The notes under the pieces were generated by a model. The model was not told the origin of the DNA. It worked only from the letters and a program-made list of their open reading frames with translations, and did not search any database. Below are positions 16,596 to 26,144 of a stretch of DNA of 50,399 nt, one piece after another. The DNA comes from Thermohalobaculum sp038524325 (GTDB lineage: Bacteria; Pseudomonadota; Alphaproteobacteria; Rhodobacterales; Rhodobacteraceae): NCBI GenBank assembly GCA_038524325.1, contig JBCBIS010000005.1, positions 1 through 50,399 of the forward strand. Direction: 5' to 3'. The stretch's first letter is position 1. Each line of letters starts with the position of its first letter. The position numbers and the translations under genes are program-made.

Positions 16596-17135
16596 GACAC
16601 CGCCGCGCCTGTGAGCACTGTTACCGTTGGAGGACATCGCGCAGGTTGACGGGATCCCTGGAATCGGTGTTGGCATGGCGGAACGTGCACACCGGTTGCG
16701 TCGGTCCGGTTGCGGCACTGGCAGAGTGCGGATCGAGGACCGGTGCGATAGCGGTTTGGTTGGCGAGATTGCTCCAAGCATCGTTCAGGATATCGGCTGG
16801 GAAGAAGACGAGCGCAGCGTCGATTGATTCAGCGGCTTAACCTGGGTCGAGGAAGAGCTGCAGATGCAAGCCAAACGGCGTTTTGCTTATGAGGTGATGG
16901 TAAGCAGCGCAGCGCGGCGGCTTGATGATGCCAGCGGTTCTTCGGGTAAGGCGCGGGGCGCCATCGCCATCGCCGTGCCGTCGAGGGTGAGGAGCGTGCT
17001 CCGACAAATCGGCTGCGACCACATCCAGAAGCTTGGGCAGGACTCGGTTTGTCAGGTCGAGGACGGTGAGCGCGGCGTCCATGTCCTCGACCGGCCGCAG
17101 GTGAGATCTCAGCAAGGGTCAGAGCGGCGGGGTGC

Positions 17136-18800
17136 TCACCCGGCCATCTCCATCAGCGAGCGGGCGGCGGAGCGGGCCTCCTCGGTCAGCGTCTCGCCGG
17201 CCAGCATGCGGGCGATCTCGTCGATGCGCTGGTCCGGCGTCAGCGGCGCGACATCGGTGCGGGTGATCCCCTCTGCAGTCGATTTGGCGATACGCCAATG
17301 ATGCGCGCCTTCTGCCGCGACCTGCGGTGAATGGGTGACGACCAAGACCTGAGCGCTTTCGGCGAGCTTGGCGAGGCGTCGGCCCACGGCGGCGGCGGTG
17401 GCGCCGCCCACGCCGCGGTCGATCTCGTCGAACACCATCACCCGGTCGGTGCCACCGGCAAGGCAGACCTTCAGAGCCAGCAGAAACCGGCTGAGCTCGC
17501 CGCCCGAGGCGATGCGGTCGATCGGACCCGCAGGCGCGCCCGGATTGATCGCCGCGGTGAAGCTGACCCGGTCGCATCCTTCGGGACCCGGCGGGGCCTC
17601 GCTCATCTCGGTCTTGAAGCGGGCGTTTTCCATTTTCAGCGGCGAAAGCTCGGCGGTCACGGCGATATCGAGCCGACCCGCCGCGGCGCGGCGCCCTGCC
17701 GACAACCGGGCCGCGGCCTTGTCATAGGCGGCCTCGGCCTGGGCCAGATCAAGCTCCATGGCGGAAATCCGGTCGCCCCGCGCGTCAATCGAGTCGAGCC
17801 GCGTGGCCAGCTCGGTGCTCAGTTCGATCAACTCGTCAGGCTGGACCTGATGCTTGCGCGCAAGGCCGCGCAGGGCGAAGAGCCGCTCCTCCACCTCCTC
17901 CAGCCGGCCGGGGTCGAAGCGCAGCGCATCGAGCGCGGCGGCGACGCCGTTCTGGGCATCGGCGAGCTCCTGCATCGCCCGGTCCAGGGCGGCGATCGGG
18001 CCCTCGATCCGGTCTGCCGCGTCTTCGCCGACCCGCTCGGCGGCATGGGTCAGGCGGGACAGGGCCGTGGCCATCGCCCCCTCGGCGCCCTCGGCAGAGA
18101 GGTCCTGCTGCGCCCGTCCTAGCTCCTCGACGATTTTGGCGGCGGATTGGATCAGCCGACGCTCGGCGTCCAGCGCATCCGCCTCGCCGTTTTCCGGTGC
18201 GAGCCGTTCCAGTTCTTCGACCGCATGGCGCAGGTAATCGGCATCCTGGGCCGCGCGGGCCTGCGTCTCCCGTGCGTTTTCCAGGTCGCGGCGACAGCTC
18301 TCACGCTGGGTCCACAGGCTTCTGATACGGTTGAGATCTGTGCCGAGATCGGCGGCTGCGTCGAGCAGCGGGCGGTGCGCCTTGGGGTTGAGCAGGCCCT
18401 GGTCATCATGCTGACCGTGGACCTCGACCAGGGTCTCGCCCAGGCGCTGCAATGTCTCGGCATTCACCCGCGCGTCGTTGACGAAGGCGCGCGAGGGGCC
18501 AGCGCCGGAGGCGATGCGGCGCAGGACCAGCGCTTCGCCGCCCGGCAGCCCGGCCTCCTCCATCGCGGCGTGGACGGGGTGCTGTGGCGGACAGGCGAAA
18601 ACAGCCTCGACCCGGCCTTCGTCGCAGCCTGCCCGCACCAGATTGCGCCGCGCCTTGCGGCCCAAGGCAAACCCAAGCGCATCGAGCAGAATGGATTTCC
18701 CCGCCCCCGTCTCGCCGGTCAGGACATTGAGGCCAGGGAGAAAATCGAGCTCAAGCTCCTCGATCAGGGCAATGTTGCGGATGTCGAGGCTGACCAGCAC
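17136..18800 (-). CDS. recN: DNA repair protein RecN
   Basis: SMC-like ATPase of double-strand break repair. The 554-residue protein has the Walker A box GETGAGKS (29-36), a Q-loop-like VHGQHDDQGLL region, long alpha-helical coiled-coil arms through the centre, and the C-terminal signature SGGELSRFLLALK followed by Walker B MVFDEIDRGVGG. It is full length. It lies 17 bases after bamD, in the order lpxC, bamD, recN that follows ftsZ in Rhodobacteraceae, and closes this gene string before the gene-poor gap. Confidence 0.96.
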   Translation of the reverse strand: MLVSLDIRNIALIEELELDFLPGLNVLTGETGAGKSILLDALGFALGRKARRNLVRAGCDEGRVEAVFACPPQHPVHAAMEEAGLPGGEALVLRRIASGAGPSRAFVNDARVNAETLQRLGETLVEVHGQHDDQGLLNPKAHRPLLDAAADLGTDLNRIRSLWTQRESCRRDLENARETQARAAQDADYLRHAVEELERLAPENGEADALDAERRLIQSAAKIVEELGRAQQDLSAEGAEGAMATALSRLTHAAERVGEDAADRIEGPIAALDRAMQELADAQNGVAAALDALRFDPGRLEEVEERLFALRGLARKHQVQPDELIELSTELATRLDSIDARGDRISAMELDLAQAEAAYDKAAARLSAGRRAAAGRLDIAVTAELSPLKMENARFKTEMSEAPPGPEGCDRVSFTAAINPGAPAGPIDRIASGGELSRFLLALKVCLAGGTDRVMVFDEIDRGVGGATAAAVGRRLAKLAESAQVLVVTHSPQVAAEGAHHWRIAKSTAEGITRTDVAPLTPDQRIDEIARMLAGETLTEEARSAARSLMEMAG

Positions 18801-18817
18801 GTCTCAGGCGGCTGCGA

Positions 18818-19669
18818 TCAGAGCCATTTGCCCTGAATGACGCGGCGATAGACGCGGCTGAAAAAGCCGTCCTCCGCCTCGGCATCCGGTGGAAGCAGGT
18901 CGCGCCCCGTCAACAGCGCATAGCTGTTGGCGTACCAATCCGAGCCCCGGAAGTTGTGTCCGAGCACGGCGGCTGCATCGATGGCTTCCTGCTCCAGCCC
19001 CAGGGCCAGATTGGCCTCGACCAGCCGGTGGAGCGCCTCGGGCGTCTGGTTCGTCGTCTGGTATTTCTCGATCACCACGCGGAACCGGTTGATGGCGGCG
19101 GCGTAATGGCCGCGTTTGAGGTAGTAGCGCCCCACATCCATCTCCTTGGCGGCGAGATGGTCATAGGTGAGGTCGATCTTCAGCTGCGCATCGCGGGCGA
19201 AATCACTGTCCGGATAGCGGCGCACCACTTCCTGCAATTCACGCAATGCGTTGCGGGTCGTCGCCTGATCCCGGCCCACATCGACGATATTGTCGTAATA
19301 GCTGACCCCGATCAGATATTGCGCATAGGCGGCATCCTCATCCGATGGGTAGAGATCGAGATACCGGCTGGCCGAGGCGCGAGCATTCGGATAATCGCCC
19401 GCCTCGTAGGAGGCGAAGGCCGACATGATCACCGCGCGTTTCGCCAGTTGCGAGAAGGGATAGAGCCGCTCGACCTCGTCAAAGCCCTGGGCCGCCACCA
19501 CGCCATTGCCATCTGCCAACTCGCTTTCGGCATCGCGGAAGATCTCGTCAGCCGAGCGATCCTCGCGCGAGATCTCTTCCTTGCTGTCCCCTTCAAACAC
19601 CGAGCAGCCCGCGACGGCGAAAAGGGCCGCTGCGACAAGCAGGGAACGGGCTGAGACAGGGAAGGTCAT
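18818..19669 (-). CDS. bamD: Outer-membrane assembly lipoprotein BamD
   Basis: Essential lipoprotein of the BAM complex that inserts beta-barrel proteins. The 283-residue precursor has a signal peptide with lipobox AVAGC (Cys22), then tetratricopeptide-type repeats: a GFDEVERLYPFSQLAKRAV unit and a YLIGVSYYDNI unit are easily seen. ATG at 19669 has GAGG nine bases upstream; a second ATG nine bases further up abuts GAGG directly and is less likely. It sits between lpxC and recN. Confidence 0.94.
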   Translation of the reverse strand: MTFPVSARSLLVAAALFAVAGCSVFEGDSKEEISREDRSADEIFRDAESELADGNGVVAAQGFDEVERLYPFSQLAKRAVIMSAFASYEAGDYPNARASASRYLDLYPSDEDAAYAQYLIGVSYYDNIVDVGRDQATTRNALRELQEVVRRYPDSDFARDAQLKIDLTYDHLAAKEMDVGRYYLKRGHYAAAINRFRVVIEKYQTTNQTPEALHRLVEANLALGLEQEAIDAAAVLGHNFRGSDWYANSYALLTGRDLLPPDAEAEDGFFSRVYRRVIQGKWL

Positions 19670-19816
19670 GACAAACATCCTCGCGGTCCGTGTTCGGTGT
19701 GGCCGATCATAGAGCCGCTGGCCAAGGAGTGAAAGAGATTTGGCCGCGCAAACAGACGCGCTTCACGAACACTTGGCCGGATCAGGGCGAGCGCGCTCAC
19801 CCCATCTCGCGCCGCA

Positions 19817-20815
19817 TCAGACCGCGAGCGCGGTTCTGTTTCCCTCGACCGTCATCCGACGGCGCGTGGGCAGCGCGGCGGTCGGGATCGCCTCGGCCCA
19901 TTCCCAGCAATCCGGCGCCGCGAAGAGTGCGTGCAGCAGCCGGTTTGTCATCTCGTGACCTGCACGCTTGCCGACATAACGGCCAAGGATTGGCGAGCCC
20001 GCCAGAGCAAGGTCGCCGACGGCATCCAGCATCTTGTGCCGAACGAATTCATCCGGCCGCCGCAGCCCCTCCGGATTCAGGACCCGGCCCTGATCGACGA
20101 CGATCGCATTCTCCAACCCGCCGCCCTGGGCAAGGCCAATTTTGCGCAAACCTTCGACCTCGGCGAGTTTGCAGAAGGTCCGGCAATCGGCCAACTCGGC
20201 GGCAAACCCGTCCGGCGACAGAGACATTGCGTATTTCTGCCGTCCAATTGCGGCATCATCGAAATCGATCTCAAATTCCAGATCGAGCGACATGGCGGGC
20301 CCGCCCGGCGACGGCCTCAACTCGGCCACGCGGTCGCCATCGACAACAGACACGGGCTCGAGGATCCGCATCCCGCGCACTGCCATCGGAAGGGCACGAA
20401 GGCCGACCCGCGCCAGCCCCTGCGTGAATGGCTGTGCCGAACCGTCGAGGATCGGAACCTCAGCGCCATCGATGCGGATCAGGGCATCGCTGACCCCGGC
20501 ACCGGCCAACGCGGCCATCAGGTGTTCAATCGTAGACACGCTGGCGCCAAACTCATTGGTTAGGCGCGTGCACAGCCGGGTGTCAGAGACGAGGTCATAG
20601 CGCGCCTCGATCCGCCCTTCTCCGACGGGCAGATCGCTGCGGACGAAGACGATCCCATGGCCCGCTGGCGCCGGCAAGACCTGCAGCAGCGCCGGTTGGC
20701 CGCCGTGTAGCCCATGGCCGCGAAACTCGATCCGTCGATCCACGGTCTTGCGCGTGAGCCACATTTGCCCGGGTTCCAGCCCCGATGTGTGCCGTTCTGA
20801 CATGGTCTGGCGCAT
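19817..20815 (-). CDS. lpxC: UDP-3-O-acyl-N-acetylglucosamine deacetylase LpxC
   Basis: First committed step of lipid A synthesis, a zinc amidase. The 332-residue protein has the duplicated LpxC fold; the zinc ligands are His98 in STIEHLMAAL and His260 and Asp264 in VRHKMLDAVGD. The catalytic His287 is in KRAGHEMTN. AGGAG precedes the ATG by nine bases. ftsZ ends upstream at a terminator, so lpxC has its own leader; a candidate promoter is at 20910-20938. Its position after ftsZ links outer-membrane synthesis to division genes, as in many proteobacteria. Confidence 0.96.
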   Translation of the reverse strand: MRQTMSERHTSGLEPGQMWLTRKTVDRRIEFRGHGLHGGQPALLQVLPAPAGHGIVFVRSDLPVGEGRIEARYDLVSDTRLCTRLTNEFGASVSTIEHLMAALAGAGVSDALIRIDGAEVPILDGSAQPFTQGLARVGLRALPMAVRGMRILEPVSVVDGDRVAELRPSPGGPAMSLDLEFEIDFDDAAIGRQKYAMSLSPDGFAAELADCRTFCKLAEVEGLRKIGLAQGGGLENAIVVDQGRVLNPEGLRRPDEFVRHKMLDAVGDLALAGSPILGRYVGKRAGHEMTNRLLHALFAAPDCWEWAEAIPTAALPTRRRMTVEGNRTALAV

Positions 20816-20909
20816 CTGAGCGCGCTCCTGTTTCTGCTCGCCGCTGTCCGGACATTGTCACCGCCCGTGACAGACATCGTCGGCTGTGGTTAGCCACTTC
20901 TTGCAAGCT

Positions 20910-20938
20910 TATGTACGATTAGGATCAAACCTGCTCAA
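20910..20938 (-). promoter_or_regulatory. Candidate lpxC promoter
   Basis: On the minus strand TTGAGC (20938-20933) and TACATA (20915-20910) are 17 bases apart. The site lies between the ftsZ terminator and the lpxC start codon, giving a leader of roughly 90 bases. Confidence 0.3.
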
Positions 20939-20982
20939 ATCACGAGTTATGTCGCTTTGCAACATACGTAAGACACTGTTTT

Positions 20983-21018
20983 AAAATGAAGAAACCGCCC
21001 CGAATTGCTCGAGGCGGT
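20983..21018 (-). terminator. Rho-independent terminator after ftsZ
   Basis: On the minus strand ACCGCCTCGA pairs with TTCGGGGCGGT (one T-G pair) around a short GCAA-type loop (hairpin 20994-21018), followed by TTTCTTCATTT. It lies about 30 bases after the ftsZ stop and separates the dcw cluster from lpxC. Confidence 0.85.
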
Positions 21019-21045
21019 CGTTCTCTTACACAGCTTCAAGCGGTA

Positions 21046-22776
21046 TCAGTTGGCTTGGCGTCGCAGAAAGGCAGGGATATCGCCATCGCCTTCATCGCCG
21101 GGATCGAGCTCGTCATCCCGCCGGCGGGCATGGGGTTCCAGCCGCGGGTCGGCGGTTTGCGACGTGCCAGCAACCCGGTGGATCAACCGATTGATGTCGA
21201 ACAATCCTCCCCGCTGCCCAGCCTGCGGTTCGGCTGCCGCCTCCTGCTCTTCACGAGCGAGGAAAGGATTTGCTTCCCGGCGCGGCCGGACGGGCAGGCT
21301 GCGATGGGCGACCGGCGCTTCCTCCGGCGCAGGTTCCACCACCGTTTGCGGTACTGCCCGGTCGAGCGAGCCACTGTCGAGATCGAACAGGGCCGGCTCT
21401 TCTTCCTCGATCGCCTGAACGCGGGCTTCCTCTTCTGCTTCAATCGCCCGCTGACGTTCCCGCTCGCGCAGGGCGCGCTCCCGCACCTGTTCGGCGCGGC
21501 GACGGATGTCTTCCGGCGAGGGCGAGTTTGCCGCGGCGGTCTCCAGCGCATTGCGCCGGCTCAGCGGCCTGTCTTCGACCGGAGCGGTGGCTGTGACCTC
21601 TTCGACGCGTTCCGGCTCCACTTCGGGCGCCGGCGCAGGTGTCGGGGCGACGTCTTCGATATGGGCCTCTTCCTCGACCGCGACAGGGGCAGGCTCGGCA
21701 GGGGCCTCGGCCCGCGCAGTTTTCGGGCGGACGGCATCCAGCATCGCCGCATCGGCCGCAGCGGGGCGGCGGCGGGGCATCATCTCGGAGGGGGGACGCG
21801 CAACGCTCGCCTCCGCCTCGATGCCGGTGGCGACGACCGAGACGCGCATCTTGCCATCGAGATCCGGGTCGATGGTCGAGCCAAACTTGATCAGCGCGTC
21901 GCCATCTACCTCGTCCTTGATGCGGTTTGCCGCTTCGTCCATCTCGAACAGGGTCAGGTCATAGCCGCCAGTGATGTTGATCAGCACGCCCTTGGCGCCC
22001 TTCAGGCTGACCTCGTCGAGCAGCGGGTTGGCGATGGCTTTCTCGGCAGCATCGATGGCACGGGTCTCGCCATCGGCCTCACCAGTGCCCATCATCGCCT
22101 TGCCCATCTCCTCCATGACGGAGCGGACATCGGCGAAATCGAGGTTGATCATGCCTGGGCGGACCATTAGATCAGTGACGCCCTGCACACCCTGATAGAG
22201 CACATCGTCGGCCATGATGAAGGCGTCGACGAAGGTGGTCTTCTCCGACGCCACCTGGAACAGGTTCTGGTTCGGGATCACGATCAGCGTGTCGACGACC
22301 TTTTGCATCTCGTCACAGCCAAGCTCGGCGATCTGCATCCGCCGGGTGCCTTCGAACTGGAACGGCTTGGTGACGACGCCGACCGTGAGGATACCCATCT
22401 CGCGCGCCGCCCGGGCGACGACCGGAGCGGCCCCAGTGCCGGTGCCGCCCCCCATTCCGGCGGTGATGAAGCACATATGGCAGCCATCGAGATGGGAGAC
22501 GATCTCCTCCAGGCTTTCCTCGGCCGCGGTATAGCCGACATCCGGCTTCGACCCGGCCCCGAGGCCTTTGGTCAGGCCCGCGCCAAGCTGGATCTTGCGC
22601 TCGGCTTTCGAGTGCATCAGCGCCTGGCTGTCCGTGTTGGCAGCGATGAACTCAACCCCAGGCAGTTCCTTCGCGATCATATTGTTGACCGCGTTTCCGC
22701 CTGCCCCACCAACGCCGAAGACGGCGATCCGGGCCCTGAGCTCCTGTTCTTCGGGTTCGATAAAGTTGAGTGCCAT
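21046..22776 (-). CDS. ftsZ: Cell division protein FtsZ
   Basis: Tubulin-like GTPase forming the Z-ring. The 576-residue protein begins with the GTP-binding fold (IAVFGVGGAGGNAVNNMI), has the tubulin signature GGGTGTG (109-115) and catalytic-loop NLDFADVR. After the conserved core (to about residue 320) comes an unusually long, Ala-, Glu-, Pro- and Arg-rich linker of about 245 residues, ending in the conserved peptide IPAFLRRQAN that binds FtsA. Long linkers are known in alphaproteobacteria. A 143-base gap separates it from ftsA; this AT-richer leader probably holds its own promoter. A terminator follows the gene. Confidence 0.97.
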   Translation of the reverse strand: MALNFIEPEEQELRARIAVFGVGGAGGNAVNNMIAKELPGVEFIAANTDSQALMHSKAERKIQLGAGLTKGLGAGSKPDVGYTAAEESLEEIVSHLDGCHMCFITAGMGGGTGTGAAPVVARAAREMGILTVGVVTKPFQFEGTRRMQIAELGCDEMQKVVDTLIVIPNQNLFQVASEKTTFVDAFIMADDVLYQGVQGVTDLMVRPGMINLDFADVRSVMEEMGKAMMGTGEADGETRAIDAAEKAIANPLLDEVSLKGAKGVLINITGGYDLTLFEMDEAANRIKDEVDGDALIKFGSTIDPDLDGKMRVSVVATGIEAEASVARPPSEMMPRRRPAAADAAMLDAVRPKTARAEAPAEPAPVAVEEEAHIEDVAPTPAPAPEVEPERVEEVTATAPVEDRPLSRRNALETAAANSPSPEDIRRRAEQVRERALRERERQRAIEAEEEARVQAIEEEEPALFDLDSGSLDRAVPQTVVEPAPEEAPVAHRSLPVRPRREANPFLAREEQEAAAEPQAGQRGGLFDINRLIHRVAGTSQTADPRLEPHARRRDDELDPGDEGDGDIPAFLRRQAN

Positions 22777-22919
22777 GATCCTGGTGCCTTTTTACTGCTC
22801 TGGGCCCGTGTCTTCGGGCTCTGCTCGCGGCCCGCTGGATCGGGCCAGTTTAACGCGGCATTTGCCGACAATTATTATTGACAGCCTACCCCAATTCGAC
22901 TCGCCCGTCACGGGAGAAA

Positions 22920-24269
22920 TCACCAAGATGCACGAAACCACCGCAACATTTCGGTGGCACGCCCGCGCGCGGACATAGGTCTAGGGGCTTCGAAGTCCCA
23001 CAACTCGTCATGCGGGCGCAGGGCATAGATCGCCAAACCGACCGCTGTGGAATAGTCTGGCCCGCTGAGGGCTTGCGGCAGACCAGCGATGCGCAGGGGG
23101 CGGCCGATCCGTGGGCGGCGCCCGAGATACTTCATCACCAGTTCGTCGACCCCCGGCATCTGGCAAGCTGCCCCTGTCAGGACAACGGCGCAGCCCGGCA
23201 GATCCTGCGCGCCCATCTCGCCCAACCGGGTGCGCAGGTCACGCAGGATCTCCTCAACCCGGGGGCGAATCACGCCGATCAGCATACCGCGAGAGATCTG
23301 GCGGCGGTCCGGCAGGTCCTCCTCACCGATCTCGGGCGCGTCGATCATCTCGCGGTCATCGACGCCGGTCGGGATCACCCCGCCTTTCAGCACCTTGATC
23401 CGCTCGGCTGTGACCCGGCGCATGGCAAGGCCGGCGGCGATGTCAGAGGTGACATGCTCGCCACCAAAACGCACCTGATCCACGCCAATCAGATGTTCGC
23501 GCAGGAAGACCGAAACCGAGCTCGACCCGCCGCCCATATCGATGCACACGGCTCCGGTGCGCTGCTCATCCTCGACCAGGGCGCTCAGGCCGCTGGCATA
23601 GGGGGCCGAGACCACGGCGGCGAGGTCCAGATCGCATTGCCGGATGCATTCCATCAGATTGGCAAGCGGGCGCGCATCCACCGTCATCACATGCAGCGCA
23701 ATCGACAGGACGCGGCCTGTCATGCCCCGCGGATCGGTGATGCCTGACTGGAAATCGACCGAGATCTCCACCGGCTGGGCGTGCAGGATCTGCCGTCCCT
23801 CGCCAATCGGCGGGCAGTCTGCGGCGCCGAGCGCGAGCGAGATATCGCGCTCGGTCACCTGCCCCGTCTCGGTCTCGACATCACCGATGGTCGAGAAGCT
23901 CTGCGGCTGGCCGCCCGAGAAACCGACGATCACGTGGTCAACCCGTTCAACCCGGGTGGCGGCCATCTTTTCGGCGGTCAGGAGAGCCAGGCGGATCGCC
24001 CGCGCCGCCTCGTCCATATCGACAATCTCGCCCCGGCGCACGCCCCGGGATTGCACAGTGCGGGCGCCGACGACCTCGATCGCACCGAACAACGAGGTGC
24101 CCAGCCGATCATTCTCCGCCGCCTCGGCCAGACGGCTCGGATCGAGCTTGATGATCAGACAGGTGATCTTGGACGATCCGATGTCGAGGATGGCCAGCCG
24201 CCCGCGCCGTATGGCCGTGGCCAGACGCTGGCGGTGATGGCGATAGAGCTGGACTTGATCGAACATCAT
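22920..24269 (-). CDS. ftsA: Cell division protein FtsA
   Basis: Actin-like protein that tethers FtsZ to the membrane. The 449-residue protein has the actin-fold phosphate motifs AILDIGSSKITCLI (26-39) and CIDMGGGSSSVSVF, and an amphipathic C-terminal helix (EMLRWFRASW) that is the membrane anchor. The ATG at 24269 overlaps the ftsQ stop as ATGA, with GGAGAGGAGA just before it; a second ATG follows immediately. ftsZ lies 143 bases downstream. Confidence 0.96.
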   Translation of the reverse strand: MMFDQVQLYRHHRQRLATAIRRGRLAILDIGSSKITCLIIKLDPSRLAEAAENDRLGTSLFGAIEVVGARTVQSRGVRRGEIVDMDEAARAIRLALLTAEKMAATRVERVDHVIVGFSGGQPQSFSTIGDVETETGQVTERDISLALGAADCPPIGEGRQILHAQPVEISVDFQSGITDPRGMTGRVLSIALHVMTVDARPLANLMECIRQCDLDLAAVVSAPYASGLSALVEDEQRTGAVCIDMGGGSSSVSVFLREHLIGVDQVRFGGEHVTSDIAAGLAMRRVTAERIKVLKGGVIPTGVDDREMIDAPEIGEEDLPDRRQISRGMLIGVIRPRVEEILRDLRTRLGEMGAQDLPGCAVVLTGAACQMPGVDELVMKYLGRRPRIGRPLRIAGLPQALSGPDYSTAVGLAIYALRPHDELWDFEAPRPMSARGRATEMLRWFRASW

Positions 24270-25159
24270 GTCTCCTCTCCCACCCCTTTGGCGGCTTCCA
24301 TTTGCAGGCGCCGGGTCTCGACCGCCCGGCCCGGCAGGCGCAGCACGGGGCGCTCGGGTATGCGCAGATCGACGATGGCGACGTCGCGTTTCAGCAACTC
24401 GTCCTCGCCCTTGGCCAAGGCCATAACCCGCGCCAGCGCCATCTCAGGCCGGGTTTCGGGAAGCAGAATGCGCTGGTCGCGATCAAGCGCCAGGTCCCAG
24501 CGCCGCTCTCCGACCCGGATCATCGCGCGCAGACGCGGCATCAGGGAGGGGGCAGCCGCGGCGATCCGCAGGCCCTCGGCCACGTGGTCCGGCGCGTCCC
24601 GCCCCAGAACCACAAGCAGGTGAGGATGATTGGCGCGCGGCCCGGCGGGGGCGATTTGCACCCCGTCGCGGTCGAGCACCCAAAGCTCGCCCTCGGCATC
24701 ACGCCACAGCGCCGCGGGAACCCGCTCGCTGAGCGCAACGCGCAGGATGCCGCCGGGGCCCAAAGCAACATCCGCCCGACGGACCCGCCCGATCGCCTCC
24801 AACTCGCCGCGCAACGCCTCGAGATCCAGCTTCATCGAAGAGCGCCCGACCAGCGTCGACAGGCGCGCGCTTATCTCGGCGCGCATCCCGGGCTGCGCGC
24901 CCGTGATCTCGACCCGGCGGATCGCCAGTTCCTGCGTCTCGAGCAGCGTATCGATTTCGGTCATCACATAACCGGAGAGCTGGAGCCGCCAGCTTTCCTC
25001 GCGCGCCACGATCCAGATCGCGCCCGCCAGCAGGATCAGGGGCAGATAGATCAACCCGACCCGACGCAGGCGCTGCCCCCAACCACGCTGCCAGCGATAG
25101 CGGGTCTTCGACAGACCGGGCCCTTTGGGCTGTGATTTCTGCGGCTTTACCGGGAGCAT
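24266..25159 (-). CDS. ftsQ: Cell division protein FtsQ
   Basis: Bitopic divisome protein. The 297-residue form has a basic cytoplasmic tail, one membrane span at about residues 34-52 (VGLIYLPLILLAGAIWIV), and a periplasmic POTRA domain beginning near AIRRVEITGA, then the FtsQ beta domain. The ATG at 25159 has AAGGA upstream and overlaps the end of ddl by 13 bases; a longer form to 25210 would run inside ddl. The 3' end overlaps ftsA by four bases. Confidence 0.94.
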   Translation of the reverse strand: MLPVKPQKSQPKGPGLSKTRYRWQRGWGQRLRRVGLIYLPLILLAGAIWIVAREESWRLQLSGYVMTEIDTLLETQELAIRRVEITGAQPGMRAEISARLSTLVGRSSMKLDLEALRGELEAIGRVRRADVALGPGGILRVALSERVPAALWRDAEGELWVLDRDGVQIAPAGPRANHPHLLVVLGRDAPDHVAEGLRIAAAAPSLMPRLRAMIRVGERRWDLALDRDQRILLPETRPEMALARVMALAKGEDELLKRDVAIVDLRIPERPVLRLPGRAVETRRLQMEAAKGVGEET

Positions 25160-26076
25160 GACGCGTCCTTCACAAGCCAGTCGCAAAGCTCTTCGAAAGG
25201 CATCCCGCAATAGGCCGCCTGTTCGGGCGCCAGCGAGGTCGGCGTCATCCCGGGTTGGGTATTGGTCTCCAGCAGGATCAGACCGGCCAGACCCCGGGCC
25301 TCGTCCCAGCGGAAATCGGTGCGGCTCAAACCGCGGCAGCCAAGCGCCTGATGCGCCGTCACCGCATGGGCGCAGCAGGCCTCGGCGATCTCGGCGGGGA
25401 TCTCGGCGGGAACGACATGCCTCGATCCCCCATCCGCATATTTCGCCTGATAATCGTACCAGCCGGTTGTGGCGATGATGTCGGTCACGGCCAGTGCCCG
25501 CTCCGCGCCGGCAGCCCCCATGACCGAGACAGTCAATTCGCGCCCCGGGACGAAGCGCTCGACCATCAGGGTCTGCGGCGCGTCGGGGTCCAGCTTCGCC
25601 GGGCCATTGGCGTTTTCATGGACGATATAGACCCCGACCGAGGAGCCCTCGTTGTAAGGTTTGACCACATAAGGCGGCGCCATCGGGTGCCCGGCCTCCA
25701 CCTCGTCCCGGCTGGCCATCAGGCTCTCCACGATCGGCAGGTGATGGGCGGCATAGACCGCCTTGGTCCGGGTCTTGTCCATCGCCAGCGCCGAGGCCAG
25801 AACACCCGAATGGGTATAGGGGATCTGCAGCCATTCGAGGATGCCCTGGACGCAGCCGTCCTCGCCCCACCGGCCGTGGAGCGCGTTGAACACAGCTTCC
25901 GGACGCGCGTCGGAAAGCGCCTGAACCAGATCCGGCCCGGCGTCGATTTCCGACACTTCATATCCCATGCGCCGCAGCGCGCCAGCACATTCGCGCCCCG
26001 AAACGAGCGAGACGTCACGCTCGGCCGAGGGGCCGCCCTTCAACACTGCGACGCGCGTTGCTGTCCTGCTCGACAT
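25147..26076 (-). CDS. ddl: D-alanine--D-alanine ligase
   Basis: Joins two D-alanines for the peptidoglycan stem, using ATP. The 309-residue protein has the ATP-grasp motifs of the family: VLKGGPSAERDVSL at the N-terminus, HGRWGEDGCVQGILEWL, KPYNEGSSVGVYIV, and LETNTQPGMTPTSL near the end. GAGG is five bases before the ATG at 26076; two earlier in-frame starts (26133 and 26106) have no ribosome-binding site. It lies between murB and ftsQ, the normal place in Rhodobacteraceae. Confidence 0.96.
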   Translation of the reverse strand: MSSRTATRVAVLKGGPSAERDVSLVSGRECAGALRRMGYEVSEIDAGPDLVQALSDARPEAVFNALHGRWGEDGCVQGILEWLQIPYTHSGVLASALAMDKTRTKAVYAAHHLPIVESLMASRDEVEAGHPMAPPYVVKPYNEGSSVGVYIVHENANGPAKLDPDAPQTLMVERFVPGRELTVSVMGAAGAERALAVTDIIATTGWYDYQAKYADGGSRHVVPAEIPAEIAEACCAHAVTAHQALGCRGLSRTDFRWDEARGLAGLILLETNTQPGMTPTSLAPEQAAYCGMPFEELCDWLVKDASCSR

Positions 26077-26144
26077 CCGCGCCTCAATCTGCTGGTTTGC
26101 GCCCATAGTTTCGGGTCTCGACCAGCCAGCCACTCATGTGGTCT

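Larger units (their letters stand above)
16496..17135. other. 640-base gap without a credible gene; possible gene remnant
   Basis: After the flavoprotein stop come a 22-bp repeat and a C-rich hairpin (listed separately). The rest, 16600-17135, has only short overlapping frames on both strands. The best is on the minus strand from 17115 (TTG) to a TAA at 16837-16839, continuing in the same frame to a second TAA at 16621-16623: about 164 codons with one internal stop. Third positions are less GC-rich than in neighbouring genes. It could be a decayed gene, an untranslated RNA region or chance. I recognise no protein family in any frame. Confidence 0.4.
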
